Assembly: GCF_903166585.1 (NCBI RefSeq)
Contig: NZ_CAESCM010000002.1
Coordinates: forward strand, 310,001 to 374,000
Source: Pedobacter ghigonis
Lineage (GTDB): Bacteria > Bacteroidota > Bacteroidia > Sphingobacteriales > Sphingobacteriaceae
DNA: 64,000 nt
Direction: 5' to 3'
Shown: positions 1 to 9,266 of the stretch, piece by piece
Layout of the letters: each line of letters opens with the position of its first letter
Position numbering within the stretch: position 1 is the first letter of the stretch
Program-made: the position numbers and the translations under genes
The notes under the pieces: generated by a model
Told to the model about the DNA's origin: nothing
Databases searched by the model: none
The model's input: only the letters and a program-made list of their open reading frames with translations

Positions 1-913
1 GTTTGGCAGCGGAGAGCCCATAGATTCGGTGGTTTACTTAATCGATACCATAAAAGTAATTGCCAAAACAGATACCGGAGCCGTTAAGCTTAAAACCGAA
101 GGACTTAAACTGGGTAACCACCTGTTAACCGCGAAAATTTTCGGAGCAGGTAAATCAGAAGATATTACATCCAATATCAACTTGCTGGCAGCTAAGGCAC
201 CCGTAGCATATACCTATAAAGTAATAAAAACCTTGCCACACGATACCGCTTCATATGTAGAAGGTTTGGAATACCACAACGGCTTTTTTTACGAAAGTGC
301 TGGCGATTACGGTCATTCGAGCCTGCGTAAAGTAGAACCTTCAACCGGTAAAATATTACAGAAAACCGATTTGGATAAACAATATTTCGGAGAAGGGATT
401 ACAGTGGTAGGAGATAAGATTATCCAGCTTACCTACCGCGAGAAAGTAGGTTTTGTGTACGATAAAAATACCTTAAAAAAACTATCAGAATTTGCCTACA
501 CCACCGGCCGGGAAGGTTGGGGACTTGCTTTTGATGGCGAAAAAATATTAAATACCGATGGTTCGAATACCATCTTTTTCCTGAATAAAGATAACTACCA
601 GAAAATTGGTTCTATTGATGTATTTGATGATAAAGGGGCTATTCAGAACCTGAACGAACTTGAGTACATTGATGGTAAAATATATGCCAACGTGTATACC
701 ACCAATAATATGCTGATCATCAATCCCCAAACAGGCGTTGTAGAAAGCAGCATAGATTTATCGGGATTATTGCCGGCCGATTATTTCAAAACAGAAGATG
801 CAAGGGCCAATAATGTACTTAACGGCATTGCTTACGATAAGGTTGGTAAGAGACTCTTTGTGGCAGGTAAGAAATGGCCACATATTTTCCAGATTGAACT
901 GATTAAAAAGTAA
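1..913 (+). CDS. Glutaminyl-peptide cyclotransferase, 5' partial
   Basis: The reading frame is open to the left edge (first full codon at base 2), so the N-terminus is missing. The visible part begins in what looks like the end of an Ig-like domain and continues into the glutamine cyclotransferase family beta-propeller. Family hallmarks are seen: YVEGLEY, then GEGITVVGDKIIQLTY, then EGWGLAFDG, then LNELEYIDG near the middle, and NVLNGIAYD near the end. The family converts N-terminal glutamine of peptides to pyroglutamate and is normally exported in Bacteroidota. A GTG at 29 is in frame but is only internal. The gene ends at a strong bidirectional terminator. The family call is confident; the full length cannot be judged. 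Confidence 0.9.
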   Translation, partial: FGSGEPIDSVVYLIDTIKVIAKTDTGAVKLKTEGLKLGNHLLTAKIFGAGKSEDITSNINLLAAKAPVAYTYKVIKTLPHDTASYVEGLEYHNGFFYESAGDYGHSSLRKVEPSTGKILQKTDLDKQYFGEGITVVGDKIIQLTYREKVGFVYDKNTLKKLSEFAYTTGREGWGLAFDGEKILNTDGSNTIFFLNKDNYQKIGSIDVFDDKGAIQNLNELEYIDGKIYANVYTTNNMLIINPQTGVVESSIDLSGLLPADYFKTEDARANNVLNGIAYDKVGKRLFVAGKKWPHIFQIELIKK

Positions 914-956
914 CCAAAAAGGCCGGATTTTAGTAAAAATTCCGGCCTTTTTGGTT
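912..956. terminator. Bidirectional intrinsic terminator
   Basis: A perfect 16-bp inverted repeat (912-927 with 941-956) with a 13-nt loop carries an A-run at one foot and a T-run at the other. It can therefore stop transcription of the cyclotransferase on the plus strand and of the DUF4251 gene arriving on the minus strand. Confidence 0.85.
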
Positions 957-1487
957 TTAATCTTTTTTCTTGGGCTCATCCAGATAGCCATTAAAAAGAA
1001 TGGGTTGCTTGTTTATACTGGTAGCCGTTAAAGAGGCATAACCATTGGTAGAAATATTAATGGTAAACCGGTAATTTTCCTTGCTTACATCCTTAGTATT
1101 AATCTGGATGGTATAGGCTCCTCTTTTATTTTTGGTTTCGGTATAACTAAAATCTTTCGAAGTAAATTTAATTCCGCCCTGTGTTGGGTCCATGGGGGCC
1201 GAAAATGCTCTGCCGTAATAAGGCAGGTAAGCTACAATACTATCTTTAGTTACCCTAACATCGTATTGCGAACCCGAAAGGTTAATACTCGATCCTCCCT
1301 GCCCGCCGGGCATCATCATCAGTACTTTATTGATGTCGTTATTAGCCATTGGGATAGCCGTATTGGCTACAAATATATAATTCTTATCGCCAACAATCCG
1401 GGTAGTGGTTTCTTTGTTTGTTTGGGCAAACAACTGAGTAGCAAAAGAAATAAATGCCAGGCTCAATATTAAATTTAAACGTTTCAT
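957..1487 (-). CDS. DUF4251 family exported protein
   Basis: This 176-residue protein has a cleavable signal peptide (hydrophobic 5-20, cleavage after LFAQ). The body carries the DUF4251 signature: YLPYYGRAFSAPMDP around residues 88-102, followed by GGIKF and a block of beta strands. The family is Bacteroidota-specific, periplasmic or outer-membrane-facing, and has no established function. The stop lies at the foot of the shared terminator. The upstream region (1488-1584) separates it from the repeat protein gene, and the two may form a loose transcription unit. Family assignment is by recognised motif, not by search. Confidence 0.8.
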   Translation of the reverse strand: MKRLNLILSLAFISFATQLFAQTNKETTTRIVGDKNYIFVANTAIPMANNDINKVLMMMPGGQGGSSINLSGSQYDVRVTKDSIVAYLPYYGRAFSAPMDPTQGGIKFTSKDFSYTETKNKRGAYTIQINTKDVSKENYRFTINISTNGYASLTATSINKQPILFNGYLDEPKKKD

Positions 1488-1584
1488 AATGTGTGTTTTT
1501 AAATGTTTAACAATTTAAAGATGCGCCAATACGGAATATTCCATAATGGTGCCAAGAATGAAATGCTTAGTAAATTTAACGAAT

Positions 1585-2223
1585 TTAGTTCTTATATAAA
1601 GGGTTTACGCCTGTAGAATTACTCGACTTATAAAGGGGATTGCTCTTTTCAGTTTCTGATGCGCCAAGTGCTGTGAATTTATAGTTTCCCGGTTCCAGGT
1701 TGTTTAGTGCTATCGTTCCGTTTTCATCCGTAATCAGGGTAATTAAACTACCACCTGGATTTTTGCCACCCTTAACAATAATGCCGCCAATTGGCGAGCC
1801 TGCAACCCTCGATTTAGGGTTACTTGCTGGTACAGAAATAACCAGTTTAAGGTTCCCGGCAGTGGGATTTTCAAATTGTATTTCTCCTTTTTCGTTTGTG
1901 GTGAGGTTAATGGTATTATCGCCTGTATTTTTACCTCCTTTAACCACAATACCGCCAATGGGCTGACCTGCAACAAAACTGACTTCACCAGTGGTAACAT
2001 TGAGTTTGCCTTTTATTGATTTCATGATGCAGGGGAAATGCGATTCAGGATAATTGAGTTTACAATAATCGCAGTAGTGCCCTTCTGGAGCGGCCATTTT
2101 TAATTGCTGCGGTGCAGCTTCTTTTATAGCAGATGAAGTTGAGGTGGCAGATCTTTGTACTTGTGCAAAAAGAGCAAATGAAATGGATAGCAGAAATACC
2201 GCTATTGCAGCACATTTTTTCAT
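1585..2223 (-). CDS. Exported protein with two tandem carboxypeptidase-regulatory-like repeats
   Basis: This 212-residue protein has a signal peptide (residues 1-20). A cysteine cluster CDYC at 51-54 plus C65 precedes two near-identical repeats, about residues 86-131 and 142-187. Each starts with G-PIGGI-VKGGKN and then runs through a beta-rich segment ending in NL or L-PGNYKF-like turns, as in carboxypeptidase regulatory-like (CnaB-like) folds. The C-terminus carries a short duplicated NPLYK (195-199 and 207-211). I do not recognise a named family for the whole protein. The CxxC pair could bind metal or form a disulfide (inference). The repeats at DNA level suggest recent internal duplication. 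Confidence 0.6.
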   Translation of the reverse strand: MKKCAAIAVFLLSISFALFAQVQRSATSTSSAIKEAAPQQLKMAAPEGHYCDYCKLNYPESHFPCIMKSIKGKLNVTTGEVSFVAGQPIGGIVVKGGKNTGDNTINLTTNEKGEIQFENPTAGNLKLVISVPASNPKSRVAGSPIGGIIVKGGKNPGGSLITLITDENGTIALNNLEPGNYKFTALGASETEKSNPLYKSSNSTGVNPLYKN

Positions 2224-2295
2224 AATATTTGATTAGAAGGATAAAATTAATCAAAAAATGTGGCTCTTGCTACTTTTTGCCCGGTGGTAAATGGG

Positions 2296-2655
2296 TTAAT
2301 GGGCTTTTTTTGCCTTATTCTTCTTCGATGCTTTGGCAAAGGGATTATATGCCAGGGCAAGTTTAATCCAGTAATCGAGTTCATCGTTCCGGTTTAAAAC
2401 ATCGGCCGATACCAGGATGTAACCCTTCATGGGGCGGCCACCCATTACCATTTGTTCCCAGCCATCTTTATCGCTCAGGCTATCTAAAGTATTCGGGTCG
2501 AGGCGCACCATCATGTCGTTTCTGGAAATACCCAGGCACATTTTACCGTTAACCATAAAAACCAAACCGCTAAACATCACTTTCTCCTCTACATCGCTTA
2601 AATATTGCAAACGCTCGGCAATACGCAGTGCCAGGGCTTCGTTGTAAGTTCTCAT
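2296..2655 (-). CDS. TfoX N-terminal domain protein
   Basis: This 119-residue cytosolic protein matches the TfoX/Sxy N-terminal domain: a helix with LALRI-AERL, then VMFSGLVFMVNGKMCLGI, then MVRLDP, and the MGGRPMKGYI turn. A lysine-rich tail follows. TfoX in gamma-proteobacteria regulates competence, but stand-alone N-terminal-domain proteins in Bacteroidota have no proven role. The start codon overlaps the stop of the upstream gene by 4 bases (2652-2655), implying translational coupling with it. Confidence 0.8.
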   Translation of the reverse strand: MRTYNEALALRIAERLQYLSDVEEKVMFSGLVFMVNGKMCLGISRNDMMVRLDPNTLDSLSDKDGWEQMVMGGRPMKGYILVSADVLNRNDELDYWIKLALAYNPFAKASKKNKAKKAH

Positions 2656-3251
2656 TGTTCGTCTTTATAGTTTACTGAAACAAGTTTTATTCCATTCGAG
2701 GTAAAGAAATCTTTAAGTTTATCAAATTTTTCGGTGCAATTTTCACCAAAATGAACGTTTTCTGAACTCGCTCTTGTGCGGTGGCAATCAAAACAGATTT
2801 CAATAAAGGATATTACCTTTCTCTCTTTATTAAAGAATAAAATAGCATTATGCGGGTCATAACAGCTCATTCTGGTAGTTATAACACCATATTTTTTGGA
2901 GGTATAGCCGGTATTGTAAAATAAATCAGTTAATTTATCAATGTCCTTTAATGAAAGTTTTACTTCCTCTTTAACCATCCCCATGTCTATAACCCCTTCT
3001 TTAAGAGGTAGATGACTTGAAAATTCAGAAATGGTGTCCTGAAAAGAAATTATAGAAATAAACTCTGTTTGGTTAAAAGGATAGAACTGTTTTCTTTGTG
3101 CAGCATTATATTTATTGGTATGTAAGCAATGAGAGTTTTGCTCCATCAACAAGTCTTGCTCTTCTATCGATAATTTTTTTGATTTTTTTGTTTGCGCAAA
3201 TAAAGCACTACTAATGCAAATCAGACAAAGAATATTTAAGATTTTTAACAT
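2652..3251 (-). CDS. Exported protein of unknown function with CFDCH motif
   Basis: This 199-residue protein has a signal peptide ending at LFAQ (about residue 20). I do not recognise a family. It has a central MSCYDPHNAILFFN segment and a CFDCH motif around residues 153-157 with further cysteines (C42, C129, C171), so disulfides or metal binding are possible. The segment 'ILFFNKERKVISFIEICFDCH' reads like a beta-hairpin domain. It is the upstream partner of the TfoX-domain gene, with a 4-base overlap, which is an odd pairing of an exported and a cytosolic protein. Confidence 0.5.
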   Translation of the reverse strand: MLKILNILCLICISSALFAQTKKSKKLSIEEQDLLMEQNSHCLHTNKYNAAQRKQFYPFNQTEFISIISFQDTISEFSSHLPLKEGVIDMGMVKEEVKLSLKDIDKLTDLFYNTGYTSKKYGVITTRMSCYDPHNAILFFNKERKVISFIEICFDCHRTRASSENVHFGENCTEKFDKLKDFFTSNGIKLVSVNYKDEQ

Positions 3252-3336
3252 TTTAGAAGCTTGTAGTGTTTAAAACTAATTTACATCTTTATAAACCATT
3301 TTTCAATAAACTACCGTTATTCTTTAAATTTACAAA

Positions 3337-3945
3337 ATGTTATTAAACTGCTATCAGGAAGAATTTTTAGAAGCTGGATGTGATGAAGCCGGGAGAGGTT
3401 GCTTAGCGGGGCCTGTATTTGCTGCCGCAGTAATTTTACCTAAAGGTTATGTGCTTGAAGGCTTAAACGATTCGAAGCAGTTATCGCACGGGCAGCGCGA
3501 TTTGTTAAGGCCAATTATTGAAAAAGAAGCTTTGGCCTGGGCTGTGGCATCCTGCGATCATGAAGAAATAGATCGTATTAATATCCTCAATGCCTCTTTT
3601 TTGGCCATGCACCGTGCAATTGAAAAACTAAAAGCACAGCCAGGCTATCTGGTTATTGATGGTAACCGGTTTAAAGCCTACCCCAGCATTCCGCATAGCT
3701 GCATTGTAAAAGGCGATGGTAAATATTTAAATATTGCCGCGGCTTCTATTTTAGCCAAAACCCACCGCGATGAATACATGACCAATTTGCATGTAGATTA
3801 TCCGCATTACAACTGGCAAAAAAATAAAGGCTACCCAACCATTGCGCACCGAAAAGCAGTTTTGGAAATCGGTTTGTCGCCTTTTCACCGCAAAACTTTT
3901 AATGTAAGTGAGCCTCAGCTCGAGCTGTTTTCAAAAAACGCCTAA
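3337..3945 (+). CDS. rnhB: Ribonuclease HII
   Basis: This 202-residue enzyme removes RNA from RNA-DNA hybrids, including single ribonucleotides, in the cytosol. The N-terminal CDEAGRG holds the acidic pair D16-E17. VIDGN gives D108, and [17 protein letters not shown] gives D127, completing the expected DEDD metal-binding set, followed by HRDEYM. Length is normal for the family. The ATG is preceded by a -7-like TAAATTTA just upstream. The glycosyltransferase gene follows after 21 bases and is probably co-transcribed. Confidence 0.95.
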   Translation: MLLNCYQEEFLEAGCDEAGRGCLAGPVFAAAVILPKGYVLEGLNDSKQLSHGQRDLLRPIIEKEALAWAVASCDHEEIDRINILNASFLAMHRAIEKLKAQPGYLVIDGNRFKAYPSIPHSCIVKGDGKYLNIAAASILAKTHRDEYMTNLHVDYPHYNWQKNKGYPTIAHRKAVLEIGLSPFHRKTFNVSEPQLELFSKNA

Positions 3946-3966
3946 AATTTCGTATTTTCACAGCAC

Positions 3967-5169
3967 GTGAAGATTCTGTTAATTACTAAGCGGGTTCCCT
4001 TTCCGCCAAATAGTGGTTATCCGATTGTGGTTTATAACACCATAAAAGGCCTGCTGCAACTTGGTGCAGATATTACTTTGTTTAGTCTTAACCCCAGCAA
4101 AGCCCGTGTTGATATAGAAGATATTTACGATCCGGTATTTGAACAGATTAAATACCATACCTGCGATCTGGATACCGAAGTAAATATTTGGTCGGCCTTT
4201 TTTAATATTTTCACTAACGAATCCTACAACGTTTCCAGATATTATAACGAAGATGCAGCCCGACAGCTGGAAAGCCTGCTTCGGGAAAATGCATTTGACA
4301 TTATCCAGTTTGAAGGTCTTTTCGTTGTTCCTTATTTAGATGTAGTTAAGGCCAACAGCAACGCCAAGCTGATTTACCGGGCCCATAATATCGAATTTAC
4401 CATGTGGGAGCGTCTATCACACTCCGAAAAATTCCTCATCCGGCGTAAATATCTTGCTTTTCTGGCCCAGCGGTTAAAGGCTTACGAAACCGACCAGATT
4501 AATCGTTTTCACCAGATTTTTGCCATTAGTGAACCCGACAGGCAAAGTATATTGCGGTTTGGCTGCGAAGTCCCCATGTCGGTTTTTCCGGTAGCCATCG
4601 ATCTGGAAAAATATAAGGTAGATAAAAGTAAAACCAGTTTTCCTACACTTTTTCATTTAGGAGCTATGGACTGGAGGCCAAACCAGGAAGGTTTAGAGTG
4701 GTTTTTAGATGATATCTGGCCGGATATTGAAAAACTGAATAAAGACCTGCGCTTTTACATTGCGGGAAAAAACATGCAGAAACATTTTTTTGAGTATGAT
4801 TCTGAAAACCTGATTGTTGAAGGCGAAGTTTTCGATGCGATAGAATTTATGAACTCGAAGGCAATTATGATTGTGCCTTTAATTTCGGGAACAGGTATGC
4901 GGGTAAAAATTATTGAAGGCATGGCCATGAAAAAATGCATTATTGCCACTGCCACTGCTGCCGAAGGTATAAACTGCCGTCATGGTCACGATATTTTAAT
5001 CGCCGATTCGGCTGATGAGTTTTACCGTTCTATACTGCAATGCATCATTAACCCTAAACGCTGGATGGAAATCGGCGAAAATGCAAGGAAAACCGTAGAG
5101 AACGACCACGGGGTACATTTAATCTCTTCAAAAATGTTAAAGATTTACGAAGAACTGATTGGTATTTAG
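3967..5169 (+). CDS. Glycosyltransferase, GT4-like (GTG start)
   Basis: This 400-residue GT-B fold enzyme begins with KILLITKRVPFPPNSG, the usual N-terminal strand and glycine loop. A linker RAHNIEFTMWERL sits near residue 140. The C-terminal domain carries LGAMDWRPNQEGLEWF and the donor-site region VPLISGTGMRVKIIEGMAM, with the conserved glutamate in KIIEGMA. The start is GTG; no ATG exists near it, and the first codons already encode the core fold. The acceptor and sugar are unknown. The gene stands alone rather than in a polysaccharide cluster, right after rnhB. Confidence 0.85.
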   Translation: MKILLITKRVPFPPNSGYPIVVYNTIKGLLQLGADITLFSLNPSKARVDIEDIYDPVFEQIKYHTCDLDTEVNIWSAFFNIFTNESYNVSRYYNEDAARQLESLLRENAFDIIQFEGLFVVPYLDVVKANSNAKLIYRAHNIEFTMWERLSHSEKFLIRRKYLAFLAQRLKAYETDQINRFHQIFAISEPDRQSILRFGCEVPMSVFPVAIDLEKYKVDKSKTSFPTLFHLGAMDWRPNQEGLEWFLDDIWPDIEKLNKDLRFYIAGKNMQKHFFEYDSENLIVEGEVFDAIEFMNSKAIMIVPLISGTGMRVKIIEGMAMKKCIIATATAAEGINCRHGHDILIADSADEFYRSILQCIINPKRWMEIGENARKTVENDHGVHLISSKMLKIYEELIGI

Positions 5170-5269
5170 CATAAAATCAGGCAACAGCAGCATCGAAATC
5201 CGTTCATGCATTTTCAAAAAACAGCTAAAATCTCCTGAATTTTAGCCTTAAACATTGTCATTTTCTTAG

Positions 5270-5277
5270 TACTTTTG
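5270..5277 (+). promoter_or_regulatory. -7 promoter element of gcvT
   Basis: TACTTTTG matches the Bacteroidota -7 consensus TAnnTTTG exactly and lies 19 bases before the gcvT ATG. A TTG at 5255-5257 is closer than the usual -33 spacing, so the upstream element is unclear. Confidence 0.6.
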
Positions 5278-5296
5278 CCGCAACTAAAAAATTAGC

Positions 5297-6376
5297 ATGA
5301 AAAATACCGCATTAACAGAAAAACACATCGCTTTAGGCGCTAAAATGGTTCCATTTGCTGGCTATAATATGCCGGTTACTTACGAAGGTATAAACGCAGA
5401 ACATGCAACTGTTCGTAATGGAGTTGGTGTTTTCGATGTTAGCCACATGGGTGAGTTTATTTTAAAAGGTGAAAATGCATTAGACCTTATTCAACGTGTA
5501 ACCAGTAACGACGCTTCGAAATTACACGATGGTAAAGTGCAGTACTCTTGCCTGCCTAATAAAGATGGTGGTATTGTTGATGATTTATTGGTGTACCGCA
5601 TAGATGAGAAAACTTATATGCTGGTTGTAAATGCATCAAATATTGAAAAAGACTGGAACTGGATTGAGCAGTTTAATACCAATGGTGTAGAAATGCATAA
5701 CATATCCGACCAGACTTCTCTTTTAGCTATTCAGGGACCAAAAGCTGCTGATGCTTTACAAAGCTTAACAGATGTAAACTTAGCCGCTATGGAATATTAC
5801 ACTTTTGTTAAAGGTACCTTTGCCGGTATTGAAAATGTAGTAATTTCAGCAACAGGTTATACCGGTGCAGGTGGTTTTGAGATTTATTTCGAAAACCAAT
5901 ACGCCGACCAGATTTGGGATGCCATTTTTGAAGCCGGAAAAGCACAAAATATTAAACCAATTGGCTTAGGAGCACGTGATACGTTGCGTTTAGAAATGGG
6001 TTTCTGCCTTTACGGAAACGATATTGACGATACTACTTCGCCAATTGAAGCAGGTTTAGGCTGGATTACCAAATTTTCGAAACCATTTACCAATTCTGAA
6101 GCTTTGCAGGCCCAAAAAGAAGCCGGAATCCAGAAAAAACTCGTTGGTTTTGAAATGATCGACCGTGGTATCCCGCGTCACGATTATGAAATTGCTGATG
6201 CTGAAGGAAATGTAATTGGCAGGGTAACTTCGGGTACACAGGCACCTTCGTTGCAAAAAGCAATTGGAATGGGCTACGTAGCCAAAGATTTTGCTAAAGA
6301 AGGAACTGAGGTTTTCATCAACATCCGCAATACACCTATTAAAGCAAAAGTGGTTAAATTCCCTTTTTATAAATAA
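5297..6376 (+). CDS. gcvT: Glycine cleavage system T protein (aminomethyltransferase)
   Basis: This 359-residue cytosolic enzyme transfers the methylene group from the aminomethyl-lipoyl H protein to tetrahydrofolate, releasing ammonia. Seen are FAGYNMPV (20-27), DVSHMGEF (47-54), [17 protein letters not shown] and [13 protein letters not shown], all landmarks of the folate-binding fold. The C-terminal domain has the [12 protein letters not shown] segment. Other glycine cleavage genes (gcvH, gcvP) are not in the window, which is usual for this group. Length is typical for GcvT. Confidence 0.95.
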   Translation: MKNTALTEKHIALGAKMVPFAGYNMPVTYEGINAEHATVRNGVGVFDVSHMGEFILKGENALDLIQRVTSNDASKLHDGKVQYSCLPNKDGGIVDDLLVYRIDEKTYMLVVNASNIEKDWNWIEQFNTNGVEMHNISDQTSLLAIQGPKAADALQSLTDVNLAAMEYYTFVKGTFAGIENVVISATGYTGAGGFEIYFENQYADQIWDAIFEAGKAQNIKPIGLGARDTLRLEMGFCLYGNDIDDTTSPIEAGLGWITKFSKPFTNSEALQAQKEAGIQKKLVGFEMIDRGIPRHDYEIADAEGNVIGRVTSGTQAPSLQKAIGMGYVAKDFAKEGTEVFINIRNTPIKAKVVKFPFYK

Positions 6377-6460
6377 GATTTGAGATTATAGATATGAGAT
6401 TTTAAATGGCTTGACCATCAAGATCTCATATCTCCAATCTTGATACTCCAATCTCGTCAA
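6377..6460. repeat. Degenerate TTGATAC/ATCTC repeat with hairpin
   Basis: The gap between gcvT and comB holds the inverted repeat GATATGAGAT (6391-6400) with ATCTCATATC (6423-6432), followed by direct copies of ATCTTGATACTCCAATCT-like words. The same words recur at 11879-11994 and, inverted, at 18585-18650. Confidence 0.6.
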
Positions 6461-7177
6461 ATGTCAAAAAAAATAGAAGTTTGCTTAACACCCGCTTTGA
6501 TCGATTTATACGATATTGAGCAAAGTATTGTGGTGGTTATTGATATTTTAAGGGCTACATCATCTATTACTTATGGGATAGATAACGGCGCAGAAGCTAT
6601 TATTCCGGTAGCCCATGTAGAAGATTGCTTAAAATACAGCGATAGTGGATTTTTATTGGCTGCCGAAAGAAACGGTGAAGTTGTGGCAGGTTACGATTTT
6701 GGAAATTCGCCCTTTTCTTATACCAGCGAAAAAGTTGGCGGAAAAACAGTGGTTTTAACCACAACCAATGGCACCAAAGCCCTTCACCTGGCTCAAAAGA
6801 GAGCTTTTCAGGTGGTAATTGGCTCTTTTCTGAATTTGGATGCGCTTTGCGATTACTTAAAAAGCCAGGATAAGCACGTATTGTTGTTATGTGCAGGCTG
6901 GAAAGATCAGTTTAACCTGGAAGATACCTTATTTGCCGGTGCTGTTGTAAATCAGCTACGCAAGAGTTTTGAGCATTTTGATGATTCGAGTGTTGCGGCA
7001 GAGGATTTGTACCTGCTGGCTAAAGATGATTTACGAACCTACTTACATAAATCATCACACAGCCACCGTTTGGCCCAACTTAACATAGAAGAGGATGTTG
7101 TGTTTTGCCTGCAATTAAATATTTGTAAGGCCATCCCTGTTTTGCAAGGGGAAAGTTTAGTTGCTTTAAAACATTAA
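6461..7177 (+). CDS. comB: 2-phosphosulfolactate phosphatase
   Basis: This ComB family enzyme dephosphorylates 2-phosphosulfolactate, a step known from coenzyme M synthesis; outside methanogens the physiological role is uncertain. From the ATG at 6461 the protein is 238 residues. The family core VVVIDILRATSSI (residues 24-36, acidic D28 and R31) and TTTNGTKAL are visible, along with LLLCAGWKDQFNLEDTLFAGA. An in-frame TTG at 6440 would add seven residues, but it lies in repeat DNA, so I prefer the ATG. The stop overlaps the convergent neighbour by 4 bases. Confidence 0.8.
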   Translation: MSKKIEVCLTPALIDLYDIEQSIVVVIDILRATSSITYGIDNGAEAIIPVAHVEDCLKYSDSGFLLAAERNGEVVAGYDFGNSPFSYTSEKVGGKTVVLTTTNGTKALHLAQKRAFQVVIGSFLNLDALCDYLKSQDKHVLLLCAGWKDQFNLEDTLFAGAVVNQLRKSFEHFDDSSVAAEDLYLLAKDDLRTYLHKSSHSHRLAQLNIEEDVVFCLQLNICKAIPVLQGESLVALKH

Positions 7178-8088
7178 AAGCTAAAATTCAAGCCCAGGGC
7201 AATTGTATTTGCCCTGAAATTAGCCCCGTTAAATTGTGTTTCTTCTGGTTGCTTGTTATTAAAATAGGCCCTGTCTACACCGCTGTAAGTATTGATGTTA
7301 TTAATCTTATAATCGAGCTCCAGTTGCAGCGTTTTGTTTAGCGGAACGGCCAGATTAACATTTCCACTAATGGAAAAAGAATTTGCCGCATGCGTAAAGC
7401 TAACGGGTTTCTGAAAATCGGGGATTAAATTCCAGTTCGCCTTTGCCGAATAGGTATAAAAACCACCCAAGATACCTGCAGTTACACGGAATGATTTGGC
7501 CTTAAAAGTTCCCTCAAGCCCAAAGTCAAAACCCTTGTACCTGGTTTGATAAGTAGAATTTAAGCCTGCACTAGTGATGTTACTGGCACTTTCTAGTAAA
7601 TGAAATTTTTGCTGATGGTAAGATAAGCCGATAATAGGATTAACTGCAAACTGATCGAAACTAAACAGTTGGTAGCTAAGTTGTAAGCTGCTATTGAATA
7701 GATAACCCTTATTGGCGTTGAGCAGATCGAAGTAAAAAGCATTTTGCCGGTTATCGTCAGCATAATCAGTATCTTCTACTTCGCCTTTGGTAATATTGCC
7801 ATATTGATTGCTGGTTTTTACCGTTAACCGGTCGGTAATATGATATTTTATGTCAAGCCCAAAACTCGGGCCTTTAAGGTTTTTCCAGATCAATTCTGAT
7901 AAGATGTTGGGGCTTGTACCCGAAGCATTGCCGGCAATAGACCAATCTGATTTAGCTTGCTGGATGCCAATCGAAGGTTTAATTTCCCATTTTTTTTTGG
8001 TGTTTTGTGCTAATGCAGCTTCGCAAAAGAGTAGTAAAGTTAAGCAGGTTAATAAACGGTTAATGTTATGCTGGAAAATAAGCTGCAT
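7174..8088 (-). CDS. Outer-membrane beta-barrel protein, omptin/Pom-like
   Basis: This 304-residue protein has a signal peptide (cleavage near ALAQ, residue 28). It continues as alternating amphipathic strands ending in the aromatic-terminated LGLNFSF typical of outer-membrane barrels. The segment SDWSIAGN near residues 47-54, followed by SPNILSELIW, resembles the start of Protochlamydia outer membrane protein and omptin-like barrels. No protease residues can be assigned. The function is unknown, but an outer-membrane location is well supported. It converges with comB with a 4-base stop overlap. Confidence 0.65.
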   Translation of the reverse strand: MQLIFQHNINRLLTCLTLLLFCEAALAQNTKKKWEIKPSIGIQQAKSDWSIAGNASGTSPNILSELIWKNLKGPSFGLDIKYHITDRLTVKTSNQYGNITKGEVEDTDYADDNRQNAFYFDLLNANKGYLFNSSLQLSYQLFSFDQFAVNPIIGLSYHQQKFHLLESASNITSAGLNSTYQTRYKGFDFGLEGTFKAKSFRVTAGILGGFYTYSAKANWNLIPDFQKPVSFTHAANSFSISGNVNLAVPLNKTLQLELDYKINNINTYSGVDRAYFNNKQPEETQFNGANFRANTIALGLNFSF

Positions 8089-8161
8089 ATTCTGTTTTTG
8101 GTTTTAAACAACAAAATACACATAGTGGTTTACTAAACCACCATGTGTAAATTTATTTATT

Positions 8162-8956
8162 TTAAAAAGGATATACTGAGGCGATAAATGATTTGTCGGT
8201 AGCAGAAAGTACAGTATTCCATCCCACTTCAAAATCACCAATGGTTAATTCGTTCGGAACCGAATAGTGCATGATTGAATATTTATCATACGAACTGTAA
8301 TTGGTTTGTGTAGTGCTGTATTTAGCAAACAGGTTGTTGTCTACATCAGCCTGGCTCCAGTAATTTGGCGCTGCCGCGTAATAAGCATAAACAGCTGGTT
8401 TATCCCACGGAATAGATACAAGCGGATGCTGATGTTCGTGGATCATACCTAAAGCATGGCCAAATTCGTGTATCACCACACGGCTATATTCCGAATCGGC
8501 AGTTGATGCAGTAAGCCAGCCAAAGTTCATGGTAGCACCAGTACTTGGAGTCGATTTTCCAATGTAAGACCACGAGCCATCGCCACTTACAAAGCTAACC
8601 CTGATTTTAGCAGTATTATCGTTGGTTACAAAGTTGAACTTAATGTTGGCGTATTTTTCCCATTCTCTGGCATACTGTATTACTTTGTTTCTAATGGTCG
8701 AAGTGCTGCCATTTAAACTCACTTTAATTGTAGTGCCCGCAGTCCATTTTGTTGATTTTAATACGGCACCCCTTGGCGTAGTACCATCTAATGATCTTTC
8801 AGTACAGATCTTGATATCACCAAGTGGATTAACACTTAAGCTTTCGGGTTGATCTAAGGTTTCGGTTTGGGTAGGTTTTTCTTTTTTACAAGAATAAAGA
8901 GACAAAGTAAGGCATAAGGCAATAAGTGCTGCCTTATTTAATTTTAAGAAATTCAT
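8162..8956 (-). CDS. Astacin-like (M12A) zinc metalloprotease lipoprotein
   Basis: This 264-residue protein starts with a lipoprotein signal (LYSC, lipidated C23, followed by KKEK). The zinc motif HEFGHALGMIHEH spans 163-175 (ligands H163, H167, H173; base E164), and the Met-turn is SIMHY with M229. These are the astacin-family metzincin hallmarks. It is probably a surface- or periplasm-anchored endopeptidase. The catalytic domain is near minimal size, with no extra C-terminal binding module. Substrate is unknown. Confidence 0.85.
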   Translation of the reverse strand: MNFLKLNKAALIALCLTLSLYSCKKEKPTQTETLDQPESLSVNPLGDIKICTERSLDGTTPRGAVLKSTKWTAGTTIKVSLNGSTSTIRNKVIQYAREWEKYANIKFNFVTNDNTAKIRVSFVSGDGSWSYIGKSTPSTGATMNFGWLTASTADSEYSRVVIHEFGHALGMIHEHQHPLVSIPWDKPAVYAYYAAAPNYWSQADVDNNLFAKYSTTQTNYSSYDKYSIMHYSVPNELTIGDFEVGWNTVLSATDKSFIASVYPF

Positions 8957-9266
8957 GTTTTAGGTTTTTAGGTAAAAATTAATGATCTGTGTTTTTTGAC
9001 TGAAAAATCAAGTTAGAAAATAGTAAACACAGGGATTCTCCGCTTCTGTTGAAGCATAATCTGATAAAAATACATAGGTAGACGTTTAGGTTAAAATACC
9101 GTGCATTTTGCAAAGTATAATCCTAAAGTAAAATAATATTATATAAACACCAAAATAAATGTAATATTTTTATTGCATATGTGTAATCGTTACACTATGT
9201 TATGGTTGGATAAAAATATTCATGTTTGTAGTTTTAATATTACTTATTAGGGAGCTTGTATACCCT
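8957..9266. other. AT-rich intergenic region, no gene seen
   Basis: These 310 bases are strongly AT-rich and contain stops in all frames. No hairpin terminator, repeat family member or perfect TAnnTTTG box was seen. It presumably carries the promoter of the metalloprotease gene. A minus-strand TATACTTTGC near 9114-9123 is one base too widely spaced to fit the consensus. Confidence 0.4.
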
